This document shows positions 10,574-20,995 of a stretch of DNA of 64,000 bases, piece after piece; position 1 is the first letter of the stretch; each line of letters opens with the position of its first letter. The notes beneath the pieces were generated by a model. The model saw nothing but the letters and a program-made list of their open reading frames with translations, was not told the origin of the DNA and ran no database searches. The position numbers and the translations under genes were made by a program. The stretch lies in NCBI RefSeq assembly GCF_013373865.1, contig NC_050471.1, forward strand, positions 15,380,983-15,444,982. The letters are read 5' to 3'. Source of the DNA: Monomorium pharaonis (Eukaryota; Arthropoda; Insecta; Hymenoptera; Formicidae).

Positions 10574-12125
10574 TTGTAAAAAGTCTGAAATTCAGATTTG
10601 CCCTCTCAGTTCACGGTTATGAATATCTCCGAGGCACCGGATATCCATTGCCCTTATACAATACTATTATGCGACAAATACAAGACTTTAAAATAGATTT
10701 TGGGATTTTTGAGGACGTTCTTCAACTGCTCCGATTTAAAGTAGAAGCCATGGACCCAACAGACAAATTTTGCGTTTTATCGTATGATGAAATGCAAATT
10801 AGTAAACAAGATTACGATAAAAATCTTGGTAAATTTGTTGGTCGTGCAACTTTAGATAACAATCTCGATAATCTTGGTAAAAAAGTGTATGTTGTTGTTC
10901 GAGGAATCAAAAACTGGTGGAAACAAATAATTGCATGTCATGTAACTTATAAAGAAGCGATCGACCCACAACTTTTACAAGATTTTATACTGAACTGCAT
11001 TAGATCCCTAGAATCATGCGGTCTTTATGTTCTAGCACTTTTGTCAGATTTAGACAGTAAGAACAGGAGTTTATGGTCATCTTTGAAAATCCATGCTTCG
11101 AGACATGGAATTCGTTGCAATTCTTTCTTTGTCAATGATCACGAAATATTTGCTATGCCAGACCCTTGTCATTTACTGAAAAATTTGAAAGCTGCTATGT
11201 ACAGGCAAATACTTTATTTACAGCTAGAAACACTTCCAACAAATGTAGTTAATGGGGCTTACGTTAAAACCTTGTGGAAGTATGAAATAATAAATGGACT
11301 AGAAAAGTGCTTGCTACATCATCTTCGGCAAAAAGATATTGATCCTACTAATTTTGACAAAATGAATGTAGGCGCGGCCGTTCGCTTCTTTTCCTCAAAA
11401 ACTTCTAGCGCATTGAAAACTGCAGTTGAAAATGACATATTGCCTCGCTCTGACGACTGCTCACTTTATTCTTGTAATTTATGAATGGTTTTCTATCATG
11501 GCCTCCAAAGTAAGAAAGACATCAATCACTTCACGAAATTGCAATAAGAAATATATTTTCTTGCACACAATTATTGATATATTTCAAAATACTGTATTCG
11601 GAGACGGTTGGAAACCACAACTATGGATTTGTTATTGCAACTTTAACATTTTGCGACATCGCGGAGTTTTTAATGAAAAATGGATATGATTTCGTCTTCC
11701 CGACATTTAAAAGGACCTCGCTTTATTCAAGATGTAACTGAGAATATTTTTTCACAAGTGTGACATAAACAAGGGTCTATGCCTACTGCACTTCAGGCTC
11801 TACGAGCTATCAGACTCATTTCAGTATCGCAATTCGCATCCGAAATAAAACGTGCTAGTTATGTGAGTGACTCCAATGAATTTTTGTTAGACTTTTGTCA
11901 AGAGAAAAGAAATGTCAAGAGAAAAATGTTATCAGCTTACAATAATAAATCTCTTAAAACTTCAGTTGTAAATGTTACATCTTCACTTGGTCGATAAATT
12001 CCAAGTGCAAACTTTTTCTCTTAATGATTGCAGTCACATTATGACCAGTTATGATACTAATAGTATGTTCTATATAGCTGGTAGTACAACAAACGCTGTT
12101 GTTAAGCATATTTGTTCTGTTGTGA

Positions 12126-12664
12126 GCGTTTGCTCGTTTCGGGAATTCTTTCCCGTAAGTAGTTCGGGATTCGTCCTGCCTTAGGGGTTAGGACCCGAAG
12201 GATGAAGGTTCGGCTCGGTGTACGACAGAAAGAAAACACTTCTTACTTGCTTTTTCGTTGTCTTTATTTTTTTCTCTGGCGCTTACAGTCAGCTGTGTTG
12301 GTGTCAAGTATCACTCGTGATAAGGTTTATAGTACGCGACGTAGCTCGGACGTTGTTACGTTACTCTCTGCTCGGTCACGGCGTGGTCGCGCTTATATAT
12401 GATGGTTTCTGACGTAATTTCGGGGGCCAGTGACCGGGCGTCGGTAGCTTCCGCGAGGCTAAGCGTTTCGACATCAGAACGCGGTATCCTTGCAGTTTAA
12501 TTGTGCAGCGTAGGGCCTATTTCTAGGGCGATACGGAACTGCTTCCAAGCGCAATGTTGTAATCTCACGGAAGTTACTGGGGACTTTCGTGAGCGCGGCG
12601 GATTCTTGTGCGTCTTTCGAAAGAGGTGCTTCTTGCAACGTCTTTCAAAAGGTGCGTTTCGCAA
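12126..12664 (-). mobile_element. Solo-LTR-like insertion in the P-like element
   Basis: Bounded by TTGTGA on both sides (12120-12125 and 12665-12670), a 5-6 bp duplication. Read on the minus strand it has a TATATAAGC promoter-like site and then AATAAAGAC about 140 bp later, as in an LTR. It interrupts the transposase after HICSVV. The ends are not a clean TG...CA, so the LTR call is tentative while the insertion itself is well supported. Confidence 0.55.
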
Positions 12665-12751
12665 TTGTGATAGATACTGATGTAATCGGCTTACAACAGT
12701 TCCAAATGTATTGAATTTTTGTCCTCGAAAAATTTGCCTGATATGGACTTC

Positions 12752-14979
12752 GGGAGGGTCTCGTTAGCACATGGTGCGATAGCGCACATCCCAATAGCAC
12801 ACATAAAATATTTGTAATTTCCTGGTAGCACACATTCCGTTAACGCACATCCCGATAGCACATATAAAGATTTAATAAATTCCCGGTAGCGCACATCCCG
12901 ATAGCGGATATCCCGATAGCGGACATCCCGATAGCGCACATCCCGATAACGCACAGATCAAAATAGACACAACATGCTGAATTAAACGGACACAGTGCAA
13001 AACTGATACAGTAACAAACAAACTTACCACATGGGTTTGCGACTTTTCAGAGCACCCCTACCGATGGGGTGGGTGCGGGAGGAGGGGGGCGAAGCCCCCC
13101 TTGCACTCCCCGTGTGTGTGTGTGTGTGTGGCCACATTTTGTAATGTACCACATGGGTTTGCGACTTTCTACGCGTAGCGAGGTCCACCCACACTTCTTC
13201 CTCACCCCTCTTTACATTTGATTACATTCAGTAAATACTTCATGCCTACAAAATTTCATTGAAAATTTTGCACAAATTAATTTTTGTCTGATTGACACTG
13301 TGTCTGTTTTTACTGTGTCCATTATATTTAGCCTGCTGTGTCCATTTTGATCTGTGTGCATTTGGAACTCATTCGCGCTATTGGGATATGCGTTATTGGG
13401 ATGTGCGCTATGGAAAATTTACTAAATTTTTATGTGCGTTATTGGGATGTGCACTATCGGGATGTGCGCTAACGGGATGTGCGTTATCGGGATGTGCGCT
13501 ATCGGGATGTGCGCTATCGGGATGTGCGCTATCGGGAAATGCGCTATCGGGACGTGTGCTAACTGAATGTGCGCTATCGGGATATTCGCTAACGTGATGT
13601 GCGCTATCGGGATGTGCGCTAACGGGATGTGCGCTATCGGGATGTGTGTTATCGGGATGTGCGCTATCGGGATGTGCGCTAACGGGATGTGTGCTATTGG
13701 GATGTGCGCTATTGGGATGTGCGCTATGGGGCGTGCGCTAACGGGATGTGTGCTATCGGGATGTGCGCTATCGGGACGTGCGCTAACGGGATGTGCGCTA
13801 ACCGGATGTGCGCTATCGGGATGTGCGCTAACGGGAATTTACTAAATTTTTATGTGAGCTATCGGGATATGCACTAAGGGGATGTGCGCTAATGGGAATT
13901 TATTAAATCTTTATGTGTGTTATCGGGATGTGCGCTATCGGGATAATGCGCTTTTTACTTTGTGCGCTATCGGGCTAATGTGCCATGTTTACTGTGCGAT
14001 ATCGGGACGTGTGCTATCGGGAATTTACTAACTTTCCGTGTGCGCTATCGGGATGTGTGCTATCGGGATGTGCGCTATCGGGATGTGCGTTATCGGGATG
14101 TGCGCTATCGGGATGTGCGCTAACGGGATGTGCGCTATTGGGATGTGCGCTATCGGGACGTGCGCTATCGGGATGTGCGCTATCGGGACGTGCGCTATCG
14201 GGACGTGCGCTAACGGGAATTTACTAAATTTTTATGTGAGCTATCGGGATGTGCACTAACGGGATGTGTGCTAAAGGGAATTTATTAAATCTTTATGTGT
14301 GTTATCGGGATGTGCGCTATCGGGATAATGCGCTTTTTACTTTGTGCGCTATCGGGCTAATGTGCCATGTTTACTGTGCGATATCGGGACGTGTGCTATC
14401 GGGAATTTACTAACTTTCCGTGTGCGCTATCGGGATGTGTGCTATCGGGATGTGCGCTATCGGGATGTGCGTTATCGGGATGTGCGCTATCGGGATGTGC
14501 GCTAACGGGATGTGCGCTATTGGGATGTGCGCTATCGGGACGTGCGCTATCGGGATGTGCGCTATCGGGACGTGCGCTATCGGGACGTGCGCTAACGGGA
14601 ATTTACTAAATTTTTATGTGAGCTATCGGGATGTGCACTAACGGGATGTGTGCTAAAGGGAATTTATTAAATCTTTATGTGTGTTATCGGGATGTGCGCT
14701 ATCGGGATAATGCGCTTTTTACTTTGTGCGCTATCGGGCTAATGTGCCATGTTTACTGTGCGATATCGGGACGTGTGCTATCGGGAATTTACTAACTTTC
14801 CGTGTGCGCTATCGGGATAATGCGCTTTTTACTTTGTGCGCTATCGGGCTAATATGCATTTTTTACTGTGTGATATCGGGACGTGTGCTATCAAGATGTG
14901 CGCTATCGGGAAATTACAAATATTTTATGTGTGCTATCGGGATGTGCGCTATCACACCGTGTGCTAACGGCACCCTTTC
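12752..14979. mobile_element. Foldback element B: expanded 15-bp arms, shared core
   Basis: The flanks ATGGACTTC (12743-12751) and ATAGACTTC (14980-14988) look like a 9-bp duplication with one change; joining them restores transposase reading into NKAKC. The tips are GGGAGGGTCTCGTTAGCAC and the complement of GAAAGGGTGCCGTTAGCAC. The left arm (about 200 bp) and right arm (about 1600 bp) are built from GGGATGTGCGCTATC-type 15-bp units. Inside them (12957-13020 and 13290-13375) is an inner layer of GGACAC-type repeats like element A. The centre is the shared core (13029-13195, GGTGGGTGCGGGAGGAGG then GT repeats). Open frames with Met-Cys-Ala-Ile-Gly repeats are products of the 15-bp period. Confidence 0.85.
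13985..14748. repeat. Tandem duplication of a 382-bp block in the B right arm
   Basis: 13985-14366 and 14367-14748 appear identical as far as I can compare, each holding the same order of GCTATC and GCTAAC variants. A partial third block follows. The identity suggests a very recent duplication, or an assembly artefact. Confidence 0.85.
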
Positions 14980-15349
14980 ATAGACTTCATCAACAAAGCA
15001 AAATGTTACAACGGAGCAAATCGAGGTGGTTTGAAAGAACCTTGTTTAGAAACACTTTCTTTGATCTTTAACTGCGAATACTTTTTCACAGCGTACAAGA
15101 AATACATTTTAAAGAATGGAAATTCTAGTTTGATCAAATGTTTGGTGGATAATATTAATATTGCCTTTCCGGATTGTTGCAATGTCAAAGAAAAAATTGT
15201 GAAGCATTTTTTCACCGTTCGTTCTTTCTGTGTTAAAAATTTTTCAGAAAACTGTAAAAAACATAAAATTGTCTTTGAGACTGCGTCTGCCAAGAGAAAA
15301 GAACTAAGTTATTTCATGCTACATTCAATCAAAGTATAATTTTTCCAAA

Positions 15350-15826
15350 GAAAATTGTGATACTACTTGTAAGATTTTAAAATTACTTTATACAGATCAG
15401 TTTTTTAAATAAAAATACAAAACATTGAAAATAGTTTTTCATTCGTTTATTCTCTACATAATATTATCAAATTGTCTTTCAGATAAACTGCACTACATTA
15501 GGTTACAAACTTTGTTTCGATTTTACAGTTCTTAATTCGTAATTTCGTATGTATTAAAATGTAGAAATTATTTCATATTTACAATTTAAAATTAATGTTA
15601 TTTGTACAAATTCAAATTCACACGATTCTAGTTTGGAAAAATTTAGCTTCAATTCACTTGAATTAATAAAATAATAAATCGTAATTGAAGTCGTAAACTT
15701 TGAATAGTGTTTACATACGTTTTCCCGACATTTAAAAATGAAATAATCAATACTTTACTGAGGAGCAAACTCAGGGTTTATACTCATGTCGCCATGTTAT
15801 CGTGACATCTATCCACCTAGCTGAAA
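15350..15826. other. AT-rich 3' part of the P-like element
   Basis: AT-rich non-coding DNA after the transposase stop (15339), with AATAAAAATAC at about 15408 as a possible polyadenylation signal. No other gene. Confidence 0.5.
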
Positions 15827-15861
15827 CCAAAATGGCGGATAGGAATACTCACATATCTAGT

Positions 15862-15950
15862 GCCTTACTTATATCTTTTCTCTTTCTTTTTGTATGCATT
15901 AACGCTTATACAGCGGAATGCTCGGTCTATACTTACATGTCTATGGTTCT
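15862..15950. repeat. Single TIR of the 322-1054 element family
   Basis: TATCTTTTCTCTTTCTTTTT followed by GCGGAATGCTCGGTCTATAC matches the right end of that element, plus CATGTCTATGGT as at its left end (complement near 322). It lies immediately outside the P-like right end. Confidence 0.7.
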
Positions 15951-16019
15951 AATAGAACCTTTTCAAAAATTCCGTCGAAACAGTCCCGTGATTGGTGATC
16001 TGCTCGTTCCGCTGTCGCG

Positions 16020-16228
16020 TAATCCGCTCCATGGGACATAAGGGCCATTTTCTTCTTCAAACATCCCCAGATGGATTTCCGACCCGTAAAAGGGTCACAG
16101 TATCACGTTTTAAAGGGCCATATTTCGGCGTAATGAAAGTAACAGAATATCTGTGATTGGTTGCAGAGTTCGATACACTCGATACGCGCGTATCGCAATA
16201 CGCGCCATGGGACGTCACCCTAAAAAAG
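16020..16228. repeat. Dispersed repeat with GATACGCGCGTATCG palindrome
   Basis: Ends in CGCGCCATGGGACGTCACCC. The complement recurs at 6712-6765 and fragments flank the foldback at 13-202. It contains the perfect palindrome GATACGCGCGTATC. Nature unknown; non-coding. Confidence 0.5.
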
Positions 16229-16412
16229 TGCCTTTTCACTCTGATGCTTGACATTCATTTTCAGATTCGCGTTTACTTGACCGGAAGTGAACGTTTTTTT
16301 AAATAATTGCTATATGTAATCGTTTGTATTTCGTATGAAGAGGTTTGAAGTGCAGTTGAAAAGGTTTGTGAGTCATTCGTTTATTTATAATTAATTTTTT
16401 TTTTACCCGACA

Positions 16413-16972
16413 CTTAGCCGGAATATATTAATTGAACAAAGTTATTATACGGAATCGTTTGAAGTTTGTACATAGAGTTATGAAGTTTGATTAAAAAGGT
16501 TTGTGAGTGATCCAAACACATTTTATTTAATTCGTGAAAGTTAGACGAAATTTAGGGACAATATGTAACGGCATGAGCATGCAGAGCGGTCACATTTGCA
16601 TGCTCCTTAGTGTGTGTGTGTGCATGCGAAGAATTCTCTGCATCACATAGGTTTGCGACTTTCCACGCAAAACGAGATGCTCGAGATTCTCATTAAATAC
16701 ATACACATTTGAATTTCGCGCACTTTTTGCATAATTGTGCCTACAGAGCATGCGTCTACAGCTAAAGAGCATGCAAATGTGACCGCTGCGCATGCTCATG
16801 CCGTTACAGATTGTCGGTAAATTTCGGCTAACTTTCATGAATTAAATGAAATGTATTTGGATCATTCACAAACCTTTTTAATCAAACTTCATAACTTTTC
16901 ATACAAACTTCAAATGATTCTATATAATAACTTTGTTCAATTAATATATTCCGGCTAAGTGTAAAGTGCTAA
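16413..16972. mobile_element. Foldback element H: two arm layers around the shared core
   Basis: The outer arms (about 150 bp, CACTTAGCCGGAATATATTA and its complement) enclose an inner pair (GGCATGAGCATGCAGAGCGG near 16569 and its complement near 16790). The centre is a short version of the shared core: GTGTGTGTGTGCATGCG, then TTCTCTGCATCACATAGG and TTTGCGACTTTCCACGC. The sequence to the right (TTGTATCATTTCTAAATGG) recurs near 61900, close to another core copy. Confidence 0.75.
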
Positions 16973-18240
16973 AAATATATTCTATATGTTGTTGATAACT
17001 ATTTTTGTATCATTTCTAAATGGTTTACGAAAATAATTATATAATCTTTAAAAAATATTTTTTGAAAATAAATTTTAAAATATTTATAAATATTCATGAT
17101 AATTTTTGTGCTATTTGGGATGTATATTATTATGCTGAAATACTAATACAAATGCAAAATCTGTCTTTGAACTTTATATTTTGTCGCTACTGTTCCCTTT
17201 TCATGTACAAAAATTGCCGCTATAATATTCTGCGACAAAATTCGTCACGTGATCCTTTTTATCGCTCAAACGGTCGATTTCAGCAGCACGTGAAAAGGCA
17301 TCTTTATGCTATGCTTATGCAGCTTATGTTATTTTGTGTGTTATGGCCCTAAGAACACCCGCACAGACTTTTGCATAACGCATAACATAAATGCATAAGA
17401 AATTCGATTGGTTGAATTTCTTATGCACTTTGCTTATGGACCAATCAATTTGCTTATGCACACGGCGTCATTGGATGCTTTCAAGCTATGAAACATTGTG
17501 TTACTGTGTGACAGTGTTACACAATGTCGAATTGTAGCTGAAACGCTGTTTAGCTTTATTTTACCACCAGAAAGTAGACCAGTAATTACCAAAAGATGTG
17601 TGGTGTAAGTTAATGTTTAAAAAAAATTTTTTTTTTTAATAAGTATTTTCTAATGAGCCTTATTAAATAAGAGATACAGTGCTTTACAATGAATTATTTT
17701 ATTTATTTAACATTTAGTTAATAATGAAAGCTGAAATAATATATGCACTGCACTATTTACAAATAAATTAAAAAAAAAATCCTTCCATTGCTGTAATTAA
17801 AAAATTATGTAATTATTAATTATTAAATTTATGTAAATTTTTAATTGTAATAGAATGTAATATTTAATATTAATAATTAACACGGTTAACGTGTGTGAAA
17901 GATAGTAATAATTAATAGTAAATTTATCAATATATATTAATTATTGTATTATGTACATTTATAATGGTAATAAATAATATAATAAAATACGCATTAAATA
18001 TCTTCCATTATTTAGAAATCAATCTTTAATAAAATCGTGTTATTTATCTTTTTAATTTTTGTTTTTTATTAACAAAAAAATTTTATTAAAAACACTTCGG
18101 AATTATAATTACTCGAAAATGATATTTTTCAGAAATATTTAATGCAAATTATTAGAGCTATATTTCTTATTGGCTAGATTTTCAAGAGGTTTTAATAAAT
18201 ATTTCACGTTTTACAAAAATGATACTCGTTAGTTTTATTA
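16973..18240. other. AT-rich stretch with no supported gene
   Basis: Includes short inverted TTATGCATAACG-type words at 17350-17460. The 110-codon ORF at 17020-17352 has no recognisable features. Confidence 0.5.
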
Positions 18241-18398
18241 TCACAAGGCTTCACACGTGTGCGCGTTACATAGTTCGACGGCGAGACAAGACAAGATTGG
18301 GCCGGAGAGGGCAGATGAACCAATGTGCTCTCTGCTCCTTGGTCAGTAACCCGATTTTAGCCGAAGGCGCCTGATCGCTGATTCTTACATATCCCACG

Positions 18399-18746
18399 TC
18401 ACGCGCTGCTGGACGGAACGCCGCCGCCACCATCCTCGCACAGCTCTTTCGCGCCGTCAACTTCAACGCGATAAACTAACTGCCTCAACACTACCGTCGT
18501 TTGAGCGTTTACGTTGTGAATCGAAGCTATATTTATTATCTCGCATAACTTCCGGAAACGATCTCTCGGCAGCGCTTTAGTGAGGAAGTCGGCTCGCTGC
18601 ATCTCCGATGATACATACATTACCTTTATCTCATTGCTCTCGAATTTCTCGCATATATAGTGGTAACGTATGTCGATATGTTTTGTACGCTTGTGAAAAA
18701 CAGAGTTGTTCACCAAGCGTATCGCGCTCTGATTATCGACGTACAA
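18399..18746 (-). pseudogene. Copia RNase H, C-terminal part
   Basis: Holds YVDNQSAIRLVNN and KRTKHIDIRYHY, hallmark blocks of the C-terminal half of Copia RNase H. The tail beyond about residue 75 is low-complexity. It continues, out of frame, the fragment at 18832-19323. Confidence 0.85.
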
Positions 18747-18831
18747 TGTTAATTCGGGTTCACATGAATATCCTAAAAGTCGCTGATTAGCTTACGCAGC
18801 CATATGGCCTCTTTGGTCGCTGTCGCAGCAG

Positions 18832-19323
18832 CTACATATTCTGACTCGATTGTGCTAACACAACTAGCTTTTGTCTTTGAGAAGACCACGACACTGGCCC
18901 GTTTACCATACAGAATATATATCCCGTCGTCGACCTGCGAGTCTCGACGTCGTTCGCATAACCCGCGTCAGAAAAGCCTACGAGCTCTGTTCTGCTACCA
19001 CCGCTTTTGTATTCTAATCCGTAATCTTTTGTTCCTTTTAGATAAGCAAAAATTCGCTTGACCGCTCGCCAGTGCTCGACACTGTGTTCGTTTAGAAATT
19101 TACTCACGGAATTCACGGCAAACGCTATGTCTGGACGAGACACCGCCGCCAGAAAGACTAAGAATCCGATTGCCTCGCGATACGGCACGATACTCAATGG
19201 CTTGTTATTCTCTTTAACTGGATACAAGGTTACGTGCGGATCGATTGGTACACTAGCCGGTTTTGCTTCTCGCATTCCGAATTTCTCTAGAATTTTCTCA
19301 ACGTACGCAGTTTGATAAATCAC
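18832..19323 (-). pseudogene. Copia reverse transcriptase end and RNase H start
   Basis: Contains TAYVEKILEKFGM, SRPDIAFAVNSVSKF, HWRAVKRIFAYLKGT and FSDAGYANDVETRRSTTGY, the usual Copia connection and RNase H motifs (Asp of SDA, TRRST). Separated from the upstream fragment by a frameshift near 19330. Confidence 0.9.
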
Positions 19324-19338
19324 GAGTGATTTGTTTTT

Positions 19339-19704
19339 TCAATTTCTCTCAATTTGCATCCCAACAAAACAGCTCGAGTCTCCGATTTTAATTTTAAATG
19401 CTTCGTGCAAATTATTCGTAATATAATTTAATGTAAATTCCGTTTCCGCCGCAACAAGATCGTCGTCTACAAAAAGAGCTAAATAAACGGTTTCGCCATT
19501 TACTTGTCCAACAAAAATACACTGATCGGCTTGACTGCACTTTAGATCGAATTGGCTTAAAATTTCAAGGAATTTCTTATTCCAACACCGAGATGCTTGC
19601 TTAAGCCCATACAGAAACTTATTCAATTTGCACACCATTTCGGTCCCTTCACTTCCCTCGACGGCCAGACCCTTCGGAATTTTCATGAAAATATCCTCCT
19701 CCAA
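19339..19704 (-). pseudogene. Copia reverse transcriptase core
   Basis: YGLKQASRCWNKK and the catalytic FVDDDL box identify the polymerase palm. The start and the link to the integrase are broken: decayed sequence at 19733-20440 still shows an acidic linker but with stops. Confidence 0.9.
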
Positions 19705-20440
19705 TTTGCCGTAGAGGGACGCTGTTTGGACATCAAATTACAGTAGTTCGAGATCCTTCTCGGTGACGGCTGCCAGAAATACACGGAGCGAGTCGTATCG
19801 CACGACCGGTGCAAATGTCTTTGTATAGTCGATTCCGCGTTGCTGCAGGAATCCTCGTGCACACAGCCTTGCCTTGAATCGCTGAATTCCTTTCACAAGA
19901 TCCTCCTTGACTCAAAACACCCACTTGGAATCGATCGTCTTTGTTCCTGGTGTTTCAGCACGATTGTCCACGTTTTATTTGTGTCATGTGCCTGAAGCTC
20001 TTCGTCGATAGCGCGTGCCTACTGCGCGGCATTAACGCCTCGAGTAGCTTCCTCACACGAATTTGGCGACACATACTCGGCGACATCGACCTCGTATTCG
20101 TATCTGGACCTATGAATTGTTTCTCGTCTTCGCAAAACTCGCCCTTCGTCTTCTACAGGTCGCTCTTCTTTTTCTGCCGGTCACTCTTCTTTTGCCCAAG
20201 CTTCTCGACTTCCTTGAGCTTGATTTCCGATTACTCGTGGTTCTTCATGTTGCTGAGCTTCGCACTCTTTCGGAACTGCTTCGTTTTCTCGATCTTAAGT
20301 CTCGTCTTTCACCTTTTGAAGCGTTATCGTCTCGATTCCGTCTTCATCCTCACCGATTTCCACCTTGCCAATCTGCTCGTGAAATTTCACGTCTCGCGTG
20401 ACGCTGACTTGCTTCGTCTCCGGATCATAAACGCGATAAT

Positions 20441-20760
20441 TTACGGAATCACCCGTATCCGACTAGAATCATTTTTCGACCTTGCAAGTCGAACTTCTTC
20501 GTGAATTGCTTCGGCGTGTTTACATACGCCACTGAGCCAAAGATCCTTGGATGATTTATTGTCGGCTTCTTCCTTACCCACTTCTCGTACAGCATGGAAG
20601 ATCCGCTCGACGACACGGTCCAACTTAACACGAACACGGCGGTGTCAATCGCCTCGGTCCATAGAGATAATGGAAGACTCTTGTGGATCATTGTTCGAGC
20701 GCTTTCGACAATCGTTCAGTTCTCCCTCTCCGCCTTGCCGTTTTACTGCGGCGTATACAG
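20441..20760 (-). pseudogene. Copia integrase, C-terminal part
   Basis: LPLSLWTEAIDTAVFVLSW, HPRIFGSVAYVNTPKQ and KKFDLQGRKMILVGYG match the Copia integrase tail (the FG..AYV and K..LVGY blocks). The catalytic core upstream is lost. Confidence 0.85.
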
Positions 20761-20995
20761 CGCTGTGTTCTCTTTCTTACTCTAAATTAGGCGAATAATA
20801 GTACCTCACAGGTAATGTGGAAAGCTATTGTTAAAATTGTAATTATATTTCATCAAAAATATATTATGATAACACATGTATTTTATATATGTAAAATAGT
20901 TTTATATACAAAACATATATTAATAATAAAATTATTAATATTCAATTATTTAATAAAAAAAAATATATTTAACAAGAGAAATATTTTAGGTACGA

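Larger units (their letters stand above)
9166..15339 (+). pseudogene. THAP-domain P-element-type transposase, disrupted
   Basis: Exon 1 (9166-9234) starts MPCCIVVNCSNR and ends RFP at a GTAAGT donor, the front of a THAP zinc domain. Exon 2 (9390-9530) starts KHFENS and holds LKPNVIPTLF, the THAP AVPxF-type box. Exon 3 is 9603-9668. The segment from 9758 carries a heptad coiled coil (LSQLRRENKKLLKQLQ) and FLNNDQIKFLEQG. After insert A come GYEYLRGTGYPLP, KVEAMDP and LSYDEMQ, typical of P-type transposases. The frame is open to 11484 and then broken by stops and shifts (11486-12120). The C-terminal part is 14989-15339. About 20 THAP residues between exons 1 and 2, including a zinc Cys, are not found. 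In active relatives this protein binds the element ends and cuts DNA; this copy cannot make it intact. Confidence 0.85.
8840..15861 (+). mobile_element. P-element-like DNA transposon with three nested insertions
   Basis: The ends are 35-bp inverted repeats with about five mismatches: ACTAGAGATGTAGGTATTCT at 8840 and the complement of ACTAGATATGTGAGTATTCC at 15861. Both end inward in ATCCGCCATTTTGG. The interior encodes a THAP domain, a coiled coil and a P-type transposase. Three inserts (10157-10573, about 12126-12664, 12752-14979) account for about 3.2 kb, so the original element was near 3.8 kb. I could not find a matching 8-bp target duplication at the outer ends. The right end abuts a solitary TIR of the 322-1054 family. 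Confidence 0.85.
18260..20790 (-). mobile_element. Decayed Copia-type LTR retrotransposon, internal part
   Basis: In minus-strand order: the end of the integrase, a long linker, reverse transcriptase, and RNase H, the Copia gene order. Many stops and frameshifts are present. The integrase zinc and catalytic parts, gag and both LTRs are not seen; the 5' side stops near 20790 at AT-rich DNA. A relic that cannot move by itself. Confidence 0.85.

Noticed and set aside
10477..10600. Upstream start for the 335-codon transposase frame
   Set aside because: The first 35 or so codons are translated from the right arm of foldback A; true transposase sequence begins after the target duplication at 10581.
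13292..14641. Several 60-100 codon frames with Met-Cys-Ala-Ile-Gly repeats
   Set aside because: They follow from a 15-bp DNA repeat (multiple of three) and are open in more than one frame; no start context or non-repeat sequence supports a protein.
12752..14979. CRISPR-like array
   Set aside because: The 15-bp units abut directly with no unique spacers, the DNA is eukaryotic, and the array lies inside a foldback with target duplication.
19941..20504. 187-codon plus-strand frame
   Set aside because: Antisense shadow of the Copia linker and integrase region on the minus strand.
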